Source of the DNA: JBFHQE01 sp041592335
GTDB taxonomy: Bacteria; Pseudomonadota; Gammaproteobacteria; Thiohalobacterales; Thiohalobacteraceae
DNA: 64,000 nucleotides
NCBI GenBank assembly: GCA_041592335.1
Contig: JBFHQE010000006.1
Location: forward strand, 1-64,000
Reading direction: 5' to 3'
The notes below the pieces were generated by a model. The model did no database searches and was not told the origin of the DNA. It saw only the letters and a list, made by a program, of their open reading frames with translations. This document shows positions 1 to 8,763 of the stretch, piece by piece. A program made the translations under genes and the position numbers. The first letter of the stretch is position 1. The number at the start of each line of letters is the position of its first letter.

Positions 1-142
1 CGTACGCCTTGAACTCGCCGCCGCTCGCTTCCGCCGCCACCTTCGTCAGCGCCGCGGTCAATGTGGTCTTACCATGGTCAACGTGACCAATAGTGCCCAC
101 GTTTACGTGCGGTTTCGTTCTCTCAAATTTTTCCTTGGACAT
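1..142 (-). CDS. tuf: Elongation factor Tu, N-terminal fragment (runs off the window)
   Basis: Reading the minus strand from the ATG at 140-142 gives MSKEKFERTKPHVNVGTIGH, followed by VDHGKTTLTAAL. This is the EF-Tu N-terminus with its P-loop (GHVDHGKT). Only 47 codons are inside the window and the rest lies beyond base 1. EF-Tu is the GTPase that delivers aminoacyl-tRNA to the ribosome. A GGGGGAG ribosome-binding site lies about 6 bases upstream of the start. The gene follows tRNA-Thr, tRNA-Gly and tRNA-Tyr on the same strand, the classical tRNA-tufB arrangement of gammaproteobacteria, so co-transcription is likely apart from the hairpin at 177-220. Confidence 0.97.
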   Translation of the reverse strand, partial: MSKEKFERTKPHVNVGTIGHVDHGKTTLTAALTKVAAEASGGEFKAY

Positions 143-176
143 GATGGAATCTCCCCCAGTCTGTCTCTGCGCCAAA

Positions 177-220
177 AGTAAAAAAACAAAAATTCCGGTA
201 TTACGCCAGGCGTAATACCG
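177..220 (-). terminator. Intrinsic-terminator-like hairpin between tRNA-Thr and tuf
   Basis: A perfect 10-bp inverted repeat (CGGTATTACG at 196-205, CGTAATACCG at 211-220, 5-nt loop) is followed on the minus strand by a T-rich run (GAATTTTTGTTTTTTTAC). It ends only about 35-40 bases before the tuf start, which leaves little room for a separate tuf promoter. It may act as a partial terminator or processing site that sets the tRNA to EF-Tu ratio. Function is inferred from shape alone. Confidence 0.7.
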
Positions 221-227
221 CCAAAAT

Positions 228-303
<76 letters not shown>

Positions 304-350
304 AATAACATCTCGCCGGTGAACCCAACCCAAAGCCCACCTGTGCAATA

Positions 351-424
<74 letters not shown>

Positions 425-501
425 CAATCTCTCTTTCAGCCGATCCGGCGGATGCAAGATCAGCGGCGTGATCCGCCGATTACGGCCAATCACTATATAT
501 A

Positions 502-586
502 TGGTGGAGGGGGGTGGATTCGAACCACCGAAGGCGGAGCCAGCAGATTTACAGTCTGCCCCCTTTAGCCACTCGGGAACCCCTCC
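502..586 (-). tRNA. tRNA-Tyr (GTA anticodon)
   Basis: An 85-nt minus-strand tRNA with the long variable arm typical of tRNA-Tyr. The anticodon stem-loop CAGACTGTAAATCTG carries GTA. Acceptor GGAGGGG pairs with CCCCTCC, and CCA is encoded at the end. It is the first gene of the tRNA-tuf cluster. Confidence 0.97.
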
Positions 587-602
587 AAAAACGAAGCAGC
601 GT

Positions 603-631
603 ATTTTGGGCGAGAGGCTATCGAGTGTCAA
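603..631 (-). promoter_or_regulatory. Sigma-70-like promoter for the tRNA-Tyr/Gly/Thr-tuf cluster
   Basis: On the minus strand a perfect -35 TTGACA (626-631) is separated by 17 bases from CAAAAT (603-608). A GC-rich discriminator (CGCTGC) follows, the layout of stable-RNA promoters under stringent control. The predicted start is about 10 bases before the mature tRNA-Tyr end. The -10 match is weak. Confidence 0.6.
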
Positions 632-773
632 CCGCCCAGACGCGATTTTTGCCACTGTTTTCACGACAATGGGGCCGGTATCATCCAGGGCGCGCCGCCC
701 ACGGGCCCGGAAGCATAAATTTCATACTTCTCATGCATACTACAGGGCTGTATTTTCAAGGGGATTTAACAGA

Positions 774-2108
774 ATGAAGGTCACAATCTACGGCTCCGGC
801 TATGTCGGTCTGGTCACCGGCGCCTGTCTCGCGGAAGTGGGCAACGACGTACTCTGCGTGGATATCGATCCACGCAAAATCGAGATGCTCAATAATGGCG
901 AAATCCCCATCTACGAGCCCGGCCTGGAAAACATGGTGCTGGAGAATACCGCTGCCGGTCGCCTCCGATTCACGCTGGACGCGACCGAAGGGGTCAACCA
1001 CGGCCTGTTTCAATTCATTGCGGTCGGCACTCCGCCGGACGAGGACGGCTCGGCCGATCTGCAGTACGTGCTGGCCGTCGCCAGAAGTATCGCGGAAAAC
1101 ATGCGTGATTACCGCATTATCGTTGACAAATCGACCGTACCCGTGGGCACCGCCGACCGGGTACGCGAACAAATGGAAAAAACCCTGCGGGAACGGGGTG
1201 AGTCCTACGACTTCGATGTGGTTTCCAATCCCGAGTTTCTGAAAGAAGGCGCCGCGATCAACGATTTCATGAAACCGGACCGCATTATTATCGGCACCGA
1301 TAATCCGCGCACGACTGAGTTGATGCGCGCACTCTACGCCCCGTTCAACCGCAATCATGAACGCGTGATTGCCATGGACATCCGCTCAGCGGAATTAACC
1401 AAGTACGCCGCCAATGCCCTGCTCGCCACCAAGATCAGCTTCATGAATGAACTGTCCAACATGGCCGAAAAACTGGGCGCCGATATCGAGCAAGTGCGTG
1501 TCGGTATCGGTTCTGATCCACGTATTGGCTACCAGTTTATTTATCCCGGCGCGGGTTATGGCGGCTCCTGCTTTCCCAAGGACGTAAAAGCGCTCGAGCG
1601 TACGGCCCGTGAAATTGGCTATCACGCGGAACTGCTGGCCGCGGTTGAAAACGTCAACTATCGACAGAAAGAAGTGCTGCTAACCAAGCTTGAACAGCAT
1701 TTCGGCAATCTCAAGGACAAAACTATCGCGCTCTGGGGTCTGGCGTTCAAACCGAATACCGACGATATGCGCGAGGCATCCAGCCGCGTGCTGATGGAAG
1801 GCTTATGGAAAGCAGGTGCAAAAGTGCGCGCCTATGATCCTGTCGCCAGTGAAGAATGCGAACGGATTTATGGCAAGCGGGATGAGCTCACACTCTGTGA
1901 CAACGCCAAAGCAGCCCTGAGCGGCGCAGACGCGTTAGTGGTTATCACGGAGTGGACCGAGTTCCGCAGCCCGGATTTTGAAATGATCCGCGACAGGCTC
2001 TCGTCACCGGTCATTTTTGACGGACGCAACCTGTACGATCCAAAACAGTTGAAAGAGTTTGGTATCAGCTATTACTCAATTGGCCGTCAACCCGTGACAG
2101 CGAAATAA
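774..2108 (+). CDS. ugd: UDP-glucose 6-dehydrogenase
   Basis: 444 residues, the normal length for UDP-glucose/GDP-mannose dehydrogenases. The protein starts MKVTIYGSGYVGLVTGACLA, a Rossmann NAD-binding motif, and later has the catalytic-cysteine segment GAGYGGSCFPKDVKAL and the C-terminal WGLAFKPNTDDMREA segment. It oxidises UDP-glucose to UDP-glucuronate, a precursor for capsule, exopolysaccharide or lipid A aminoarabinose. The reading frame is open far upstream, but that part crosses tRNA-Tyr, so the ATG at 774 preceded by AAGGGG is the start. No polysaccharide cluster is adjacent, so the use of its product cannot be read from context. Confidence 0.95.
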   Translation: MKVTIYGSGYVGLVTGACLAEVGNDVLCVDIDPRKIEMLNNGEIPIYEPGLENMVLENTAAGRLRFTLDATEGVNHGLFQFIAVGTPPDEDGSADLQYVLAVARSIAENMRDYRIIVDKSTVPVGTADRVREQMEKTLRERGESYDFDVVSNPEFLKEGAAINDFMKPDRIIIGTDNPRTTELMRALYAPFNRNHERVIAMDIRSAELTKYAANALLATKISFMNELSNMAEKLGADIEQVRVGIGSDPRIGYQFIYPGAGYGGSCFPKDVKALERTAREIGYHAELLAAVENVNYRQKEVLLTKLEQHFGNLKDKTIALWGLAFKPNTDDMREASSRVLMEGLWKAGAKVRAYDPVASEECERIYGKRDELTLCDNAKAALSGADALVVITEWTEFRSPDFEMIRDRLSSPVIFDGRNLYDPKQLKEFGISYYSIGRQPVTAK

Positions 2109-2128
2109 CATGCCCGGTCGCTTCGGCG

Positions 2129-2599
2129 TCAGGTGTGATGACTGAAGCGGCCAAACTGGGCCTCGCTCATGAGCATCGCAAAATGCTCGCCACTAATGTG
2201 CACCAGATGCTCATGATCGCCGGCATCGAAATAGATATCCGGCTGCTCCGCGAGCTGATCATCGACCAGCGTAGTGACACCGTAAGCCTGCCCGAGCGCA
2301 GGCAAGGCGCCGAGTTCGCAGTCTTCGAAAATTCCCGCCAGTTCCGGCTCCGCCGCCAGACCTACGCGGCGATTGAGCTGCCGATGCAGTTCACCCAGGT
2401 CCAGTCGGTTCACGGCCGGTACCACCGCCATTACGTAACCCAGATCGTCTTCCAGCAACACCGATTTAGCCAGAAACTCGCCGGAAACATGCGCGGAATG
2501 CGCCGTCTCCACGCTGCTGGCCGAATGCGGATGCATCAATACATCGAAAGGCACCTCGTTGTCGGTCAGGTATTGAAGAATGGTTCGCGCAATTGCCAT
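2129..2599 (-). CDS. YbaK/EbsC-type aminoacyl-tRNA deacylase
   Basis: 156 residues (MAIARTILQYLTDNEVPFDV...), matching the single-domain YbaK/ProX family that hydrolyses mischarged aminoacyl-tRNAs in trans. Recognisable parts are the early HPHSAS segment, the conserved lysine in GEFLAKSVLLED, and the C-terminal run IYFDAGDHEHLVHISGEHFAML. The start at 2597-2599 is preferred over the in-frame ATG five codons upstream because GGAGGG lies about 8 bases before it. The gene is convergent with ugd, with a 20-base gap. The exact tRNA substrate cannot be told from the sequence. Confidence 0.85.
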   Translation of the reverse strand: MAIARTILQYLTDNEVPFDVLMHPHSASSVETAHSAHVSGEFLAKSVLLEDDLGYVMAVVPAVNRLDLGELHRQLNRRVGLAAEPELAGIFEDCELGALPALGQAYGVTTLVDDQLAEQPDIYFDAGDHEHLVHISGEHFAMLMSEAQFGRFSHHT

Positions 2600-2706
2600 G
2601 GATTGACCCTCCATTCCATACGTAATCCAATTCGTCTCACTTAAGTATAGTCAAGCTTTGCCAAGCCGCCGTTTCCGTCCGGACAAAGCCGCATTACACT
2701 GTCTTT

Positions 2707-3390
2707 ATGCATATTATTCTGCTCGTCTTAGTCGTTATCCTGTTGTTTTTCGGACCGCAACTCTGGGTGAAATGGGTGCTGAACAAGCATGCCACCGAAC
2801 GAAAGGACTTTCCCGGCAATGGCGCCGAATTCGCGCGTCACCTGCTCAAGCAACTGAAAATAACTGACGTCAGTGTTGAACAAACGGATCGCGGCGATCA
2901 TTACGACCCGCCGTCCAGGGCCGTGCGCCTGTCGCCCGACAACTTCCGGGGCAGGAGCCTGACGGCCATCACCGTAGCGGCTCATGAAGTCGGCCACGCG
3001 CTGCAGCACGCCCAGCAATATCCGCCGTTACGTTACCGTGAACGCCTGGTCGTGATTGCCAATGCTATTCAGCAATTCGGCAATGTCCTGTTCATCGGCA
3101 TTCCCATCATGGCCGCCATCACCCGCGCACCGACAGGCGGCATACTGATGCTTATCGCCGCGCTGGCCAGTTTTGGCGCAGCGGCACTGGTACATCTCAT
3201 CACTCTGCCAGTGGAACTGGATGCGAGTTTCAATCGCGCCCTGCCAATCCTGAAGGCCGGTCGATACCTGAATGAACAGGATCAACTGGCCGCACGGCAT
3301 ATCCTGCGCGCGGCTGCCTTTACCTATGTCGCCGCCTCGCTTGCCAGCCTGTTGAATCTGTGGCGCTGGGCGCGACTGCTGCGCAGATGA
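2707..3390 (+). CDS. Membrane-bound neutral zinc metallopeptidase (YugP-like)
   Basis: 227 residues. The N-terminus is a membrane segment (about residues 2-20) followed by a soluble part with the zinc motif HEVGHALQHAQ (AAHEVGH near residue 98). Further hydrophobic segments lie around residues 115-165 and at the C-terminus. The arrangement of N-terminal anchor, HEXXH, two central membrane helices and the VELDASFNRALPIL segment is that of the Zn_peptidase_2 (YugP) family, whose physiological substrate is not well established. It is followed 79 bases later by the exporter operon on the same strand, but nothing links them functionally. Confidence 0.85.
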   Translation: MHIILLVLVVILLFFGPQLWVKWVLNKHATERKDFPGNGAEFARHLLKQLKITDVSVEQTDRGDHYDPPSRAVRLSPDNFRGRSLTAITVAAHEVGHALQHAQQYPPLRYRERLVVIANAIQQFGNVLFIGIPIMAAITRAPTGGILMLIAALASFGAAALVHLITLPVELDASFNRALPILKAGRYLNEQDQLAARHILRAAAFTYVAASLASLLNLWRWARLLRR

Positions 3391-3469
3391 GTTTTTCTTG
3401 ATCTAACCGTTTGACCTTTTGTAAATCGCCACGGTCTAATGGCGCCACACCCATTACCGAAATTGCAAC

Positions 3470-4612
3470 ATGCGGCGCATCCTGATTCTCTTTGTCATAT
3501 TTCTCGTTATCGCTGCCCTGGCGTTCTGGGCAACCCGCGATGATCCACTCTATGTCCGTGCCCATAACGTGGCTACCGGACGTGTTGAAGCCACTATCGC
3601 CAATACCCGCGCGGGCACGCTCAATGCCTGTCATCGCGCCAGGCTGTCGCTGGCGGTGGGCGGACAGATTGAGAGCCTGCCCGTCAAGGAAGGCGATGAA
3701 GTCATAAAAGGTCAATTGTTACTGGAACTCTGGAATGACGACCTTCAGGCGCAACTCAGACTTACCGAGGAACAACATGCCGCAGCCGTTGCCCGCGAGG
3801 ACGAGAGCTGCGCGCTTGCGGCAGAAGCCCAGCGCAACGCCGCGCGTATCACCAGGCTCTACCAGCAGGACCTGGTCTCGGAAGGCAGTTACAGTGACGC
3901 AAAGGCGCAACAGCAATCGCGCAGCGCGGCCTGCACGGCGGCAAAAGCTAACGTTCGCGTCAGCGATGCACAGGTTGATGTTGCGCGCGCCGCATTGAAG
4001 CGCACCCGGTTACTGGCACCGTTCGATGGCATTATCGCCGAAATCAACGGCGAGCTGAGCGAGTTCGTCACACCGTCGCCCATCGGCGTTGCCACGCCTC
4101 CGGCCGTTGACCTGATCGATAATCGCTGCGTCTACGTTGAAGCCCCGATCGATGAAGTTGATGCCCCGGCCGTTCATCACAAACAGACGGCCCGCATTTC
4201 CCTTGACGCTTTCGATGAACAGGTTTTTGCCGGTGAAGTCCGACGAGTTGCGCCTTATGTACTCGACCAGGAAAAACAGTCGCGCACTGTTGCCATCGAA
4301 GTCGACTTCATTGAACCGCCGCAGGATATTGATCTGAAGCCCGGCTACAGCGCCGATGTGGAAGTCTTACTGGATGCAAAAGATGCTGTATTACGCATTC
4401 CCACCGAGGCCGTGCTCGAAGGACCGAAGGTCTGGTTAATCCGCCCGGACAATACCATCACCCAAACCGACATCAAGACTGGCATCAACAACTGGCGCTG
4501 GACAGAAATCACGGCTGGCCTGAATCAAGGCGATCGCATCGTCCTCTCGGTCGACCGCGAGGGCCTGATCGAAGACGCGCCGGTTCGGGTCGAGACGGCT
4601 GACGGCGAATGA
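3470..4612 (+). CDS. Periplasmic adaptor (HlyD/MacA-like) of an ABC exporter
   Basis: 380 residues with one N-terminal membrane anchor (ILILFVIFLVIAALAFWA), then a biotinyl/lipoyl-like half-motif (GQIESLPVKEGDEVIKGQLLLEL), a coiled-coil hairpin (about residues 85-180), the second lipoyl half (TRLLAPFDGIIAEINGELSEFV) and beta-barrel domains. This is the membrane-fusion protein that links an inner-membrane transporter to an outer-membrane channel. It is the first gene of a four-gene operon: its stop overlaps the ATPase start by 4 bases. No outer-membrane factor is encoded nearby. The start ATG at 3470 gives a normal MacA-length protein. Confidence 0.9.
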   Translation: MRRILILFVIFLVIAALAFWATRDDPLYVRAHNVATGRVEATIANTRAGTLNACHRARLSLAVGGQIESLPVKEGDEVIKGQLLLELWNDDLQAQLRLTEEQHAAAVAREDESCALAAEAQRNAARITRLYQQDLVSEGSYSDAKAQQQSRSAACTAAKANVRVSDAQVDVARAALKRTRLLAPFDGIIAEINGELSEFVTPSPIGVATPPAVDLIDNRCVYVEAPIDEVDAPAVHHKQTARISLDAFDEQVFAGEVRRVAPYVLDQEKQSRTVAIEVDFIEPPQDIDLKPGYSADVEVLLDAKDAVLRIPTEAVLEGPKVWLIRPDNTITQTDIKTGINNWRWTEITAGLNQGDRIVLSVDREGLIEDAPVRVETADGE

Positions 4613-5286
4613 TCCGCCTGCAGGGCATTAACCGTGTTTTCCAGGTTGGCGACCAGCATGTGCATGCGCTGGACCATGTTGACCTGGATATCCAGGCCGG
4701 CGACTACCTTTCTGTCATGGGGCCATCCGGCTCCGGCAAATCCACCCTGCTTAACATGATCGGTTTGCTGGACCGCCCCGACAGCGGCCATTACTGGCTC
4801 AATGATCAGGATGTGGCGCAACTCGACGATGACAAGCTGGCGCGCATTCGCCGCAACGAAATCGGTTTCGTGTTTCAGTCCTTTCACCTGATTCCACGCA
4901 TGACCGCGGCCGAAAATGTCGAACTGCCACTGGTGCTGGAAGGCATTGAACCCGCCGAACGCAAACAACGTGTTGCAAAAGTGCTGGCAGCGGTCGGACT
5001 CAGCGACCGCGCACACCACCGGCCGGACCAGTTATCCGGTGGACAACGGCAACGTGTCGCGATTGCGCGCGCCACCATTCTCAACCCATCCATTCTGCTG
5101 GCGGATGAACCGACCGGTAACCTGGACCAGGCATCGGGCCAGGAGATCATGCAGGTGCTGGAATCACTTAACCGGGAAGGCGTTACGCTGATCATGGTGA
5201 CACATGACGCTGAACTGGGTCGGCGCACGCGGCGCTGCGTCCGAATGATCGATGGGCGAATTGTGAAAGATGAGCGGAATACTTAG
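4609..5286 (+). CDS. ABC transporter ATPase, MacB/LolD type
   Basis: 225 residues, the size of stand-alone LolD/MacB-type ATPases. Walker A is GPSGSGKST, the Q-loop is FVFQSFHLIPRMTAAENV, the signature is LSGGQRQRVAIARA, Walker B is ILLADEPTGNLD, and the switch histidine is in MVTHD. It energises the two permeases that follow. It overlaps the adaptor by ATGA and is 2 bases before the next gene, so the four genes are translationally coupled. Family membership suggests export of peptides, lipoproteins or macrolide-like compounds; the substrate is unknown. Confidence 0.95.
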   Translation: MIRLQGINRVFQVGDQHVHALDHVDLDIQAGDYLSVMGPSGSGKSTLLNMIGLLDRPDSGHYWLNDQDVAQLDDDKLARIRRNEIGFVFQSFHLIPRMTAAENVELPLVLEGIEPAERKQRVAKVLAAVGLSDRAHHRPDQLSGGQRQRVAIARATILNPSILLADEPTGNLDQASGQEIMQVLESLNREGVTLIMVTHDAELGRRTRRCVRMIDGRIVKDERNT

Positions 5287-5288
5287 CG

Positions 5289-6497
5289 ATGCAGATATCC
5301 GACAGCCTCCACTTCGCCTGGTCCGCCGTTCGCGGCGCGCGATTGCGCAGCCTGTTGATGATGGGAGCCATGTCGATTGGCGTTGCGGCGGTCATTGTAT
5401 TAACCGCGCTGGGCGATGGCGCGCGCAATTATGTCACCGGTGAATTCGCCTCGCTCGGCACCAACCTCATCATCGTATTGCCCGGTCGCAACGAAACCGG
5501 CGGCGCCGGTGTTGCCATGTCCGTCAGCGGCACCCCGCGCGACCTGACGCTGGATGACGCCAGTGCGCTGTTGCGTCATTCCCGTATCCGCCGCATGGCG
5601 CCCATCATGGTCGGTACCACGCTGCTCAACGCCGGCGGTCTCGAGCGCGATGTGCCGGTACTGGGTTCGAGCTCGCAACTGCTCAAGGTGCGCAACTGGT
5701 CCATGGCGCAGGGTAAATTCCTGCCTGATGATGACCTGGATCGTTCCTACCCGGTCTGCGTGATCGGTACCAAGGTTCGGCAGGAGCTGTTTGGCGGCCA
5801 GCCCGCCATCGGTGAGTGGGTACGGCTTGGCGACCGACGCATGCGGGTGATAGGCGTGCTTGCTTCGGAGGGCCGTTCCATTGGCGTGGACACCGAAGAC
5901 CTGGTCATTATTCCCGTCGCCGCCGCGCAACAGCTGTTCAACAATCCCAGCCTGTTCCGCATCCTGGTAGAAGCCAGGTCGCGCGAGGACATCCCGCGCG
6001 TAAGCGACTTTATCCGCAATACCATCATGGAGCGACACCAGGGCGAGGAAGATGTCACGGTGGTCACCCAGGATGCGGTACTGCAGACCTTCGACAAGAT
6101 ACTCAAGGCACTGACTTTTACCGTTGCGGGCATCGCCGCCATCAGTCTCGCGGTCGCCGGCATCCTGGTAATGAACGTTATGCTGGTCGCGGTATCGCAG
6201 CGCACCAGTGAAATCGGCCTGTTAAAGGCGGTCGGTGCAACCTATCAACAGGTGCTGTGGCTGTTCCTGATTGAGGCTGCCTTACTATCATTGTTCGGTG
6301 CGGCGATCGGCCTGGCATTAGGTTATGCCGGCAGCTGGGGACTGATCACCTTTTATCCCGACCTGCCCGCCTATCCACCGCTATGGGCCATCGCCGCCGG
6401 TATCGGCGTGGCGCTCGGCACGGGAATTCTGTTTGGCGTATTGCCCGCGCGCAAGGCAGCACGCATGGACCCAGTTCTGGCACTGGCGGGGCACTGA
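5289..6497 (+). CDS. ABC exporter permease 1 (MacB/FtsX-like)
   Basis: 402 residues with the MacB layout: one N-terminal membrane helix (about 20-45), a large periplasmic MacB_PCD domain (about 50-260), then three C-terminal helices (FtsX domain, about 270-390). It contains the family segment SQRTSEIGLLKAVGATYQQVL before the third helix and ends PARKAARMDPVLAL. Unlike classical MacB it has no fused ATPase, which is supplied by the previous gene. The next gene encodes a similar second permease, implying a heterodimer. Confidence 0.92.
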   Translation: MQISDSLHFAWSAVRGARLRSLLMMGAMSIGVAAVIVLTALGDGARNYVTGEFASLGTNLIIVLPGRNETGGAGVAMSVSGTPRDLTLDDASALLRHSRIRRMAPIMVGTTLLNAGGLERDVPVLGSSSQLLKVRNWSMAQGKFLPDDDLDRSYPVCVIGTKVRQELFGGQPAIGEWVRLGDRRMRVIGVLASEGRSIGVDTEDLVIIPVAAAQQLFNNPSLFRILVEARSREDIPRVSDFIRNTIMERHQGEEDVTVVTQDAVLQTFDKILKALTFTVAGIAAISLAVAGILVMNVMLVAVSQRTSEIGLLKAVGATYQQVLWLFLIEAALLSLFGAAIGLALGYAGSWGLITFYPDLPAYPPLWAIAAGIGVALGTGILFGVLPARKAARMDPVLALAGH

Positions 6498-6499
6498 CC

Positions 6500-7699
6500 A
6501 TGAAGTCCCGCGACCTTTTCCTGATGACCTTCAAGAGCGTGACCTCACAGCGCCAACGCAGCCTGTTAACCTCGCTCGGCATCGCTGTTGGCATTACGGC
6601 CGTGGTACTGCTCACCGCTATCGGAGAAGGCATCCATCAATTCGTACTCTCCGAATTCACCCAGTTCGGCACCCACATCATCGGCATCAACCCCGGCAAG
6701 TCGGAAACGCATGGTGCTTCCATGGGTATCTTTGGCACCACGCGCCCATTAACGCTGGAAGACGCGCAGGCACTGGAGCGCCTGCCCGAAATCACCGCTG
6801 CCGTTCCGGTGGTACAGGGCAATGCCGAGGTCAAGGGCAACAACCGCAGCCGCCGCACCTTCGTCAATGCCGTCGGACCGGATATGGATGAAGCCTTCCA
6901 GTTTCAAATCGCCAGCGGACGCTTTTTACCCCGGGACGATCTCAATGCACCGCGCGCCTTCGCGGTGCTCGGTAGCAAGCTCAAGGAAGAGTTGTTCGGC
7001 AGCCTCAACCCCCTGGGAGAGCGCGTGCGTATCGGTGGCGAGCGTTATCGCGTCATTGGCGTCATGGCGCCAAAAGGACAGATGCTGGGATTCGATCTGG
7101 ACGACGCCATCTATATCCCGGCCGCGCGCGGCTTGTCATTATTCAATCGCGACAGCCTGATTGAAATCGATGTTCTGTATCGCCCGACCGCCAATGAAGA
7201 TGAAGTTGTTGCCAGTATTCGCCGCCTGATCGAGGCACGTCATGGCCGCGACGATGTCACCATCACCACGCAACAACAGATGCTGGAGATCCTCGGCTCT
7301 ATCCTGAATGTACTGACTGTCGCCGTTGGCGCACTGGGCGGCATTTCCCTGCTGGTCGGCGGCATCGGAATCCTGACAATCATGACTATTGCCGTTTCCG
7401 AACGCACCACTGAAATCGGCTTGCTGCGCGCGGTCGGTGCAACGCGTCAGCAGGTGCTCACTGTATTTCTCGGCGAGGCCATCATGCTGTCCACTATTGG
7501 CGGACTGGCTGGCCTGGGACTGGGCCTGGGCATCGCGGGGTTATTAAAGCTGGGCCTGCCCGCCCTGCCAATTGAGACCGCCTGGCCGTTTGTCGGCTTT
7601 TCGCTGGCATTATCATTTGTGATTGGTCTGTCCGCGGGTGCACTCCCTGCCCAGCGCGCGGCACGCCTTGATCCGATTGAGGCGTTACGGGCAGAATAA
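6500..7699 (+). CDS. ABC exporter permease 2 (MacB/FtsX-like)
   Basis: 399 residues, starting at the ATG two bases after the stop of permease 1 (MKSRDLFLMTFKSVTSQRQR). The reading frame is open upstream inside permease 1, but that part has no family similarity. It has the same layout as permease 1: an N-terminal helix, a periplasmic domain, three C-terminal helices, SERTTEIGLLRAVGATRQQVL, and the end PAQRAARLDPIEALRAE. The two permeases are clearly paralogous, consistent with an ancient tandem duplication giving a heterodimeric exporter. It is the last gene of the operon; a palindromic repeat and the convergent EamA gene follow. Confidence 0.92.
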   Translation: MKSRDLFLMTFKSVTSQRQRSLLTSLGIAVGITAVVLLTAIGEGIHQFVLSEFTQFGTHIIGINPGKSETHGASMGIFGTTRPLTLEDAQALERLPEITAAVPVVQGNAEVKGNNRSRRTFVNAVGPDMDEAFQFQIASGRFLPRDDLNAPRAFAVLGSKLKEELFGSLNPLGERVRIGGERYRVIGVMAPKGQMLGFDLDDAIYIPAARGLSLFNRDSLIEIDVLYRPTANEDEVVASIRRLIEARHGRDDVTITTQQQMLEILGSILNVLTVAVGALGGISLLVGGIGILTIMTIAVSERTTEIGLLRAVGATRQQVLTVFLGEAIMLSTIGGLAGLGLGLGIAGLLKLGLPALPIETAWPFVGFSLALSFVIGLSAGALPAQRAARLDPIEALRAE

Positions 7700-7714
7700 T
7701 CCATGAATTGAATT

Positions 7715-7750
7715 GCACGCGAACTGTTCGCGGCCAAGGCCGCTCCTACG
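7715..7750. repeat. REP-like palindrome, partial copy (family A)
   Basis: The core CGCGGCCAAGGCCGCTCCTAC is preceded by a shortened left partner (CGCGAACTG). It belongs to the same family as 44636-44705, 48444-48492 and 57181-57250. It lies between the convergent exporter permease and EamA genes and could help terminate both. Confidence 0.85.
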
Positions 7751-7761
7751 AAAGGCAAACA

Positions 7762-8667
7762 TCAACCCATATCCTCGTCCTGATATACCAGCTGCCGACC
7801 GCGAAATAATTTGTCCGCAAACTGGAATGACACCAACCCGAGCAGGATCATCCCGGTGCCGTATATCACTTCATCGGTTATCGGCTCTGCATTGAACAGA
7901 TTACCCAGCACCAGGGCCAGCACCGGCGTAACCAGCGTAATCAGCGCCACCCGCGTCGCGTCCAGATGCTTGATGACGTAGTAATACATCATGAATCCGA
8001 ACACTGAACCGACAATGGCGAGATAAAGAATCGACGCACCGGCATGCAGCGGAATGTCGATACTCAATCCCTCGCCAAACAGCAACCAGGCACCCAGAAA
8101 AAAAGGTGCGGCGAACAACAGACCACCGCCGGTTTGCGCCAATGGATGCACATCGGCGTTAATGCGCTTCACAAACACGGCACTCAACGCCTGGATAAAA
8201 GCCGAGAACAATACGCCCAGCAATCCCATCCAGGCATTCTCACCCAGAGAAGCATGATCGACTTCGAAGATCACCAGCAAGCCCAGCACACCCAGCAGCA
8301 TGCCGAGCAGCTTGCCAAACGTGAACGCCCTTTCCGACAGCAAGACACCCGCGATCACGCCCGTCATGATCGGCGACAGACCGAAGATCACCGAGATCAG
8401 CCCCGAGGGAATGAACTGCGCGGACCAATACACCGAGGTCATGGCAATGAAAATCCCCAACCCGGCCGCCACGTACGCCTGCAGCGCCATGCGATGACGC
8501 GGCAACGGAATGCTTAGCGCGCCCATGATCGCCAGCGCCACCAGTGTACCGAGCAACATGCGAGCGCTGACACCGAACAGAAAGCCGGCATCACTGCTCC
8601 ACTTGATAGCCAGTGGCGTGGTGCTCCAAATCAGGATCACACCGATATAGGCTGCGGGCACGGACAT
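7762..8667 (-). CDS. EamA/DMT-family inner-membrane transporter
   Basis: 301 residues with about ten hydrophobic segments in two homologous halves, the EamA (drug/metabolite exporter) layout. It starts MSVPAAYIGVILIWSTTPLAIKW, containing the family motif around STTPLAIK. The start at 8665-8667 is set by AGGAGAGG 4-8 bases upstream; the open frame begins 13 codons earlier. Members export amino acids, metabolites or drugs; the substrate is not visible. The gene is preceded by an unusual leader: a promoter (8857-8885), an 18-codon leader peptide (8764-8820) and a terminator hairpin (8690-8728), which suggests transcription attenuation. It is convergent with the MacAB-like operon. Confidence 0.9.
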   Translation of the reverse strand: MSVPAAYIGVILIWSTTPLAIKWSSDAGFLFGVSARMLLGTLVALAIMGALSIPLPRHRMALQAYVAAGLGIFIAMTSVYWSAQFIPSGLISVIFGLSPIMTGVIAGVLLSERAFTFGKLLGMLLGVLGLLVIFEVDHASLGENAWMGLLGVLFSAFIQALSAVFVKRINADVHPLAQTGGGLLFAAPFFLGAWLLFGEGLSIDIPLHAGASILYLAIVGSVFGFMMYYYVIKHLDATRVALITLVTPVLALVLGNLFNAEPITDEVIYGTGMILLGLVSFQFADKLFRGRQLVYQDEDMG

Positions 8668-8689
8668 GGTCCTCTCCTTTTTTTGCCGC

Positions 8690-8728
8690 AAAAACAAAAA
8701 GGCCACAGTTCGCTGGAATCTGTGGCCC
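8690..8728 (-). terminator. Leader terminator (putative attenuator) of the EamA gene
   Basis: On the minus strand GGCCACAG (8727-8720) pairs perfectly with CTGTGGCC (8708-8701) around an 11-nt loop, and TTTTTGTTTTT follows directly. It lies about 20 bases upstream of the EamA ribosome-binding site and downstream of the predicted promoter, so it can only act on the EamA transcript. The 5' arm GGGCCACAG can alternatively pair with CTGTGCGCCC inside the leader ORF (8814-8805, one bulged C), which would break the terminator. Confidence 0.75.
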
Positions 8729-8763
8729 TTGGAATCTAGTTAGAAATTATTTAAATCAAATCA

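Noticed and set aside
468..773. Open frame extending ugd upstream by 102 codons
   Set aside because: It runs through tRNA-Tyr on the other strand and has no similarity to the family; the Rossmann motif begins at the ATG at 774.
756..1358. Long minus-strand frame opposite ugd
   Set aside because: Shadow of a strongly coding gene; no ribosome-binding site and no recognisable domain.
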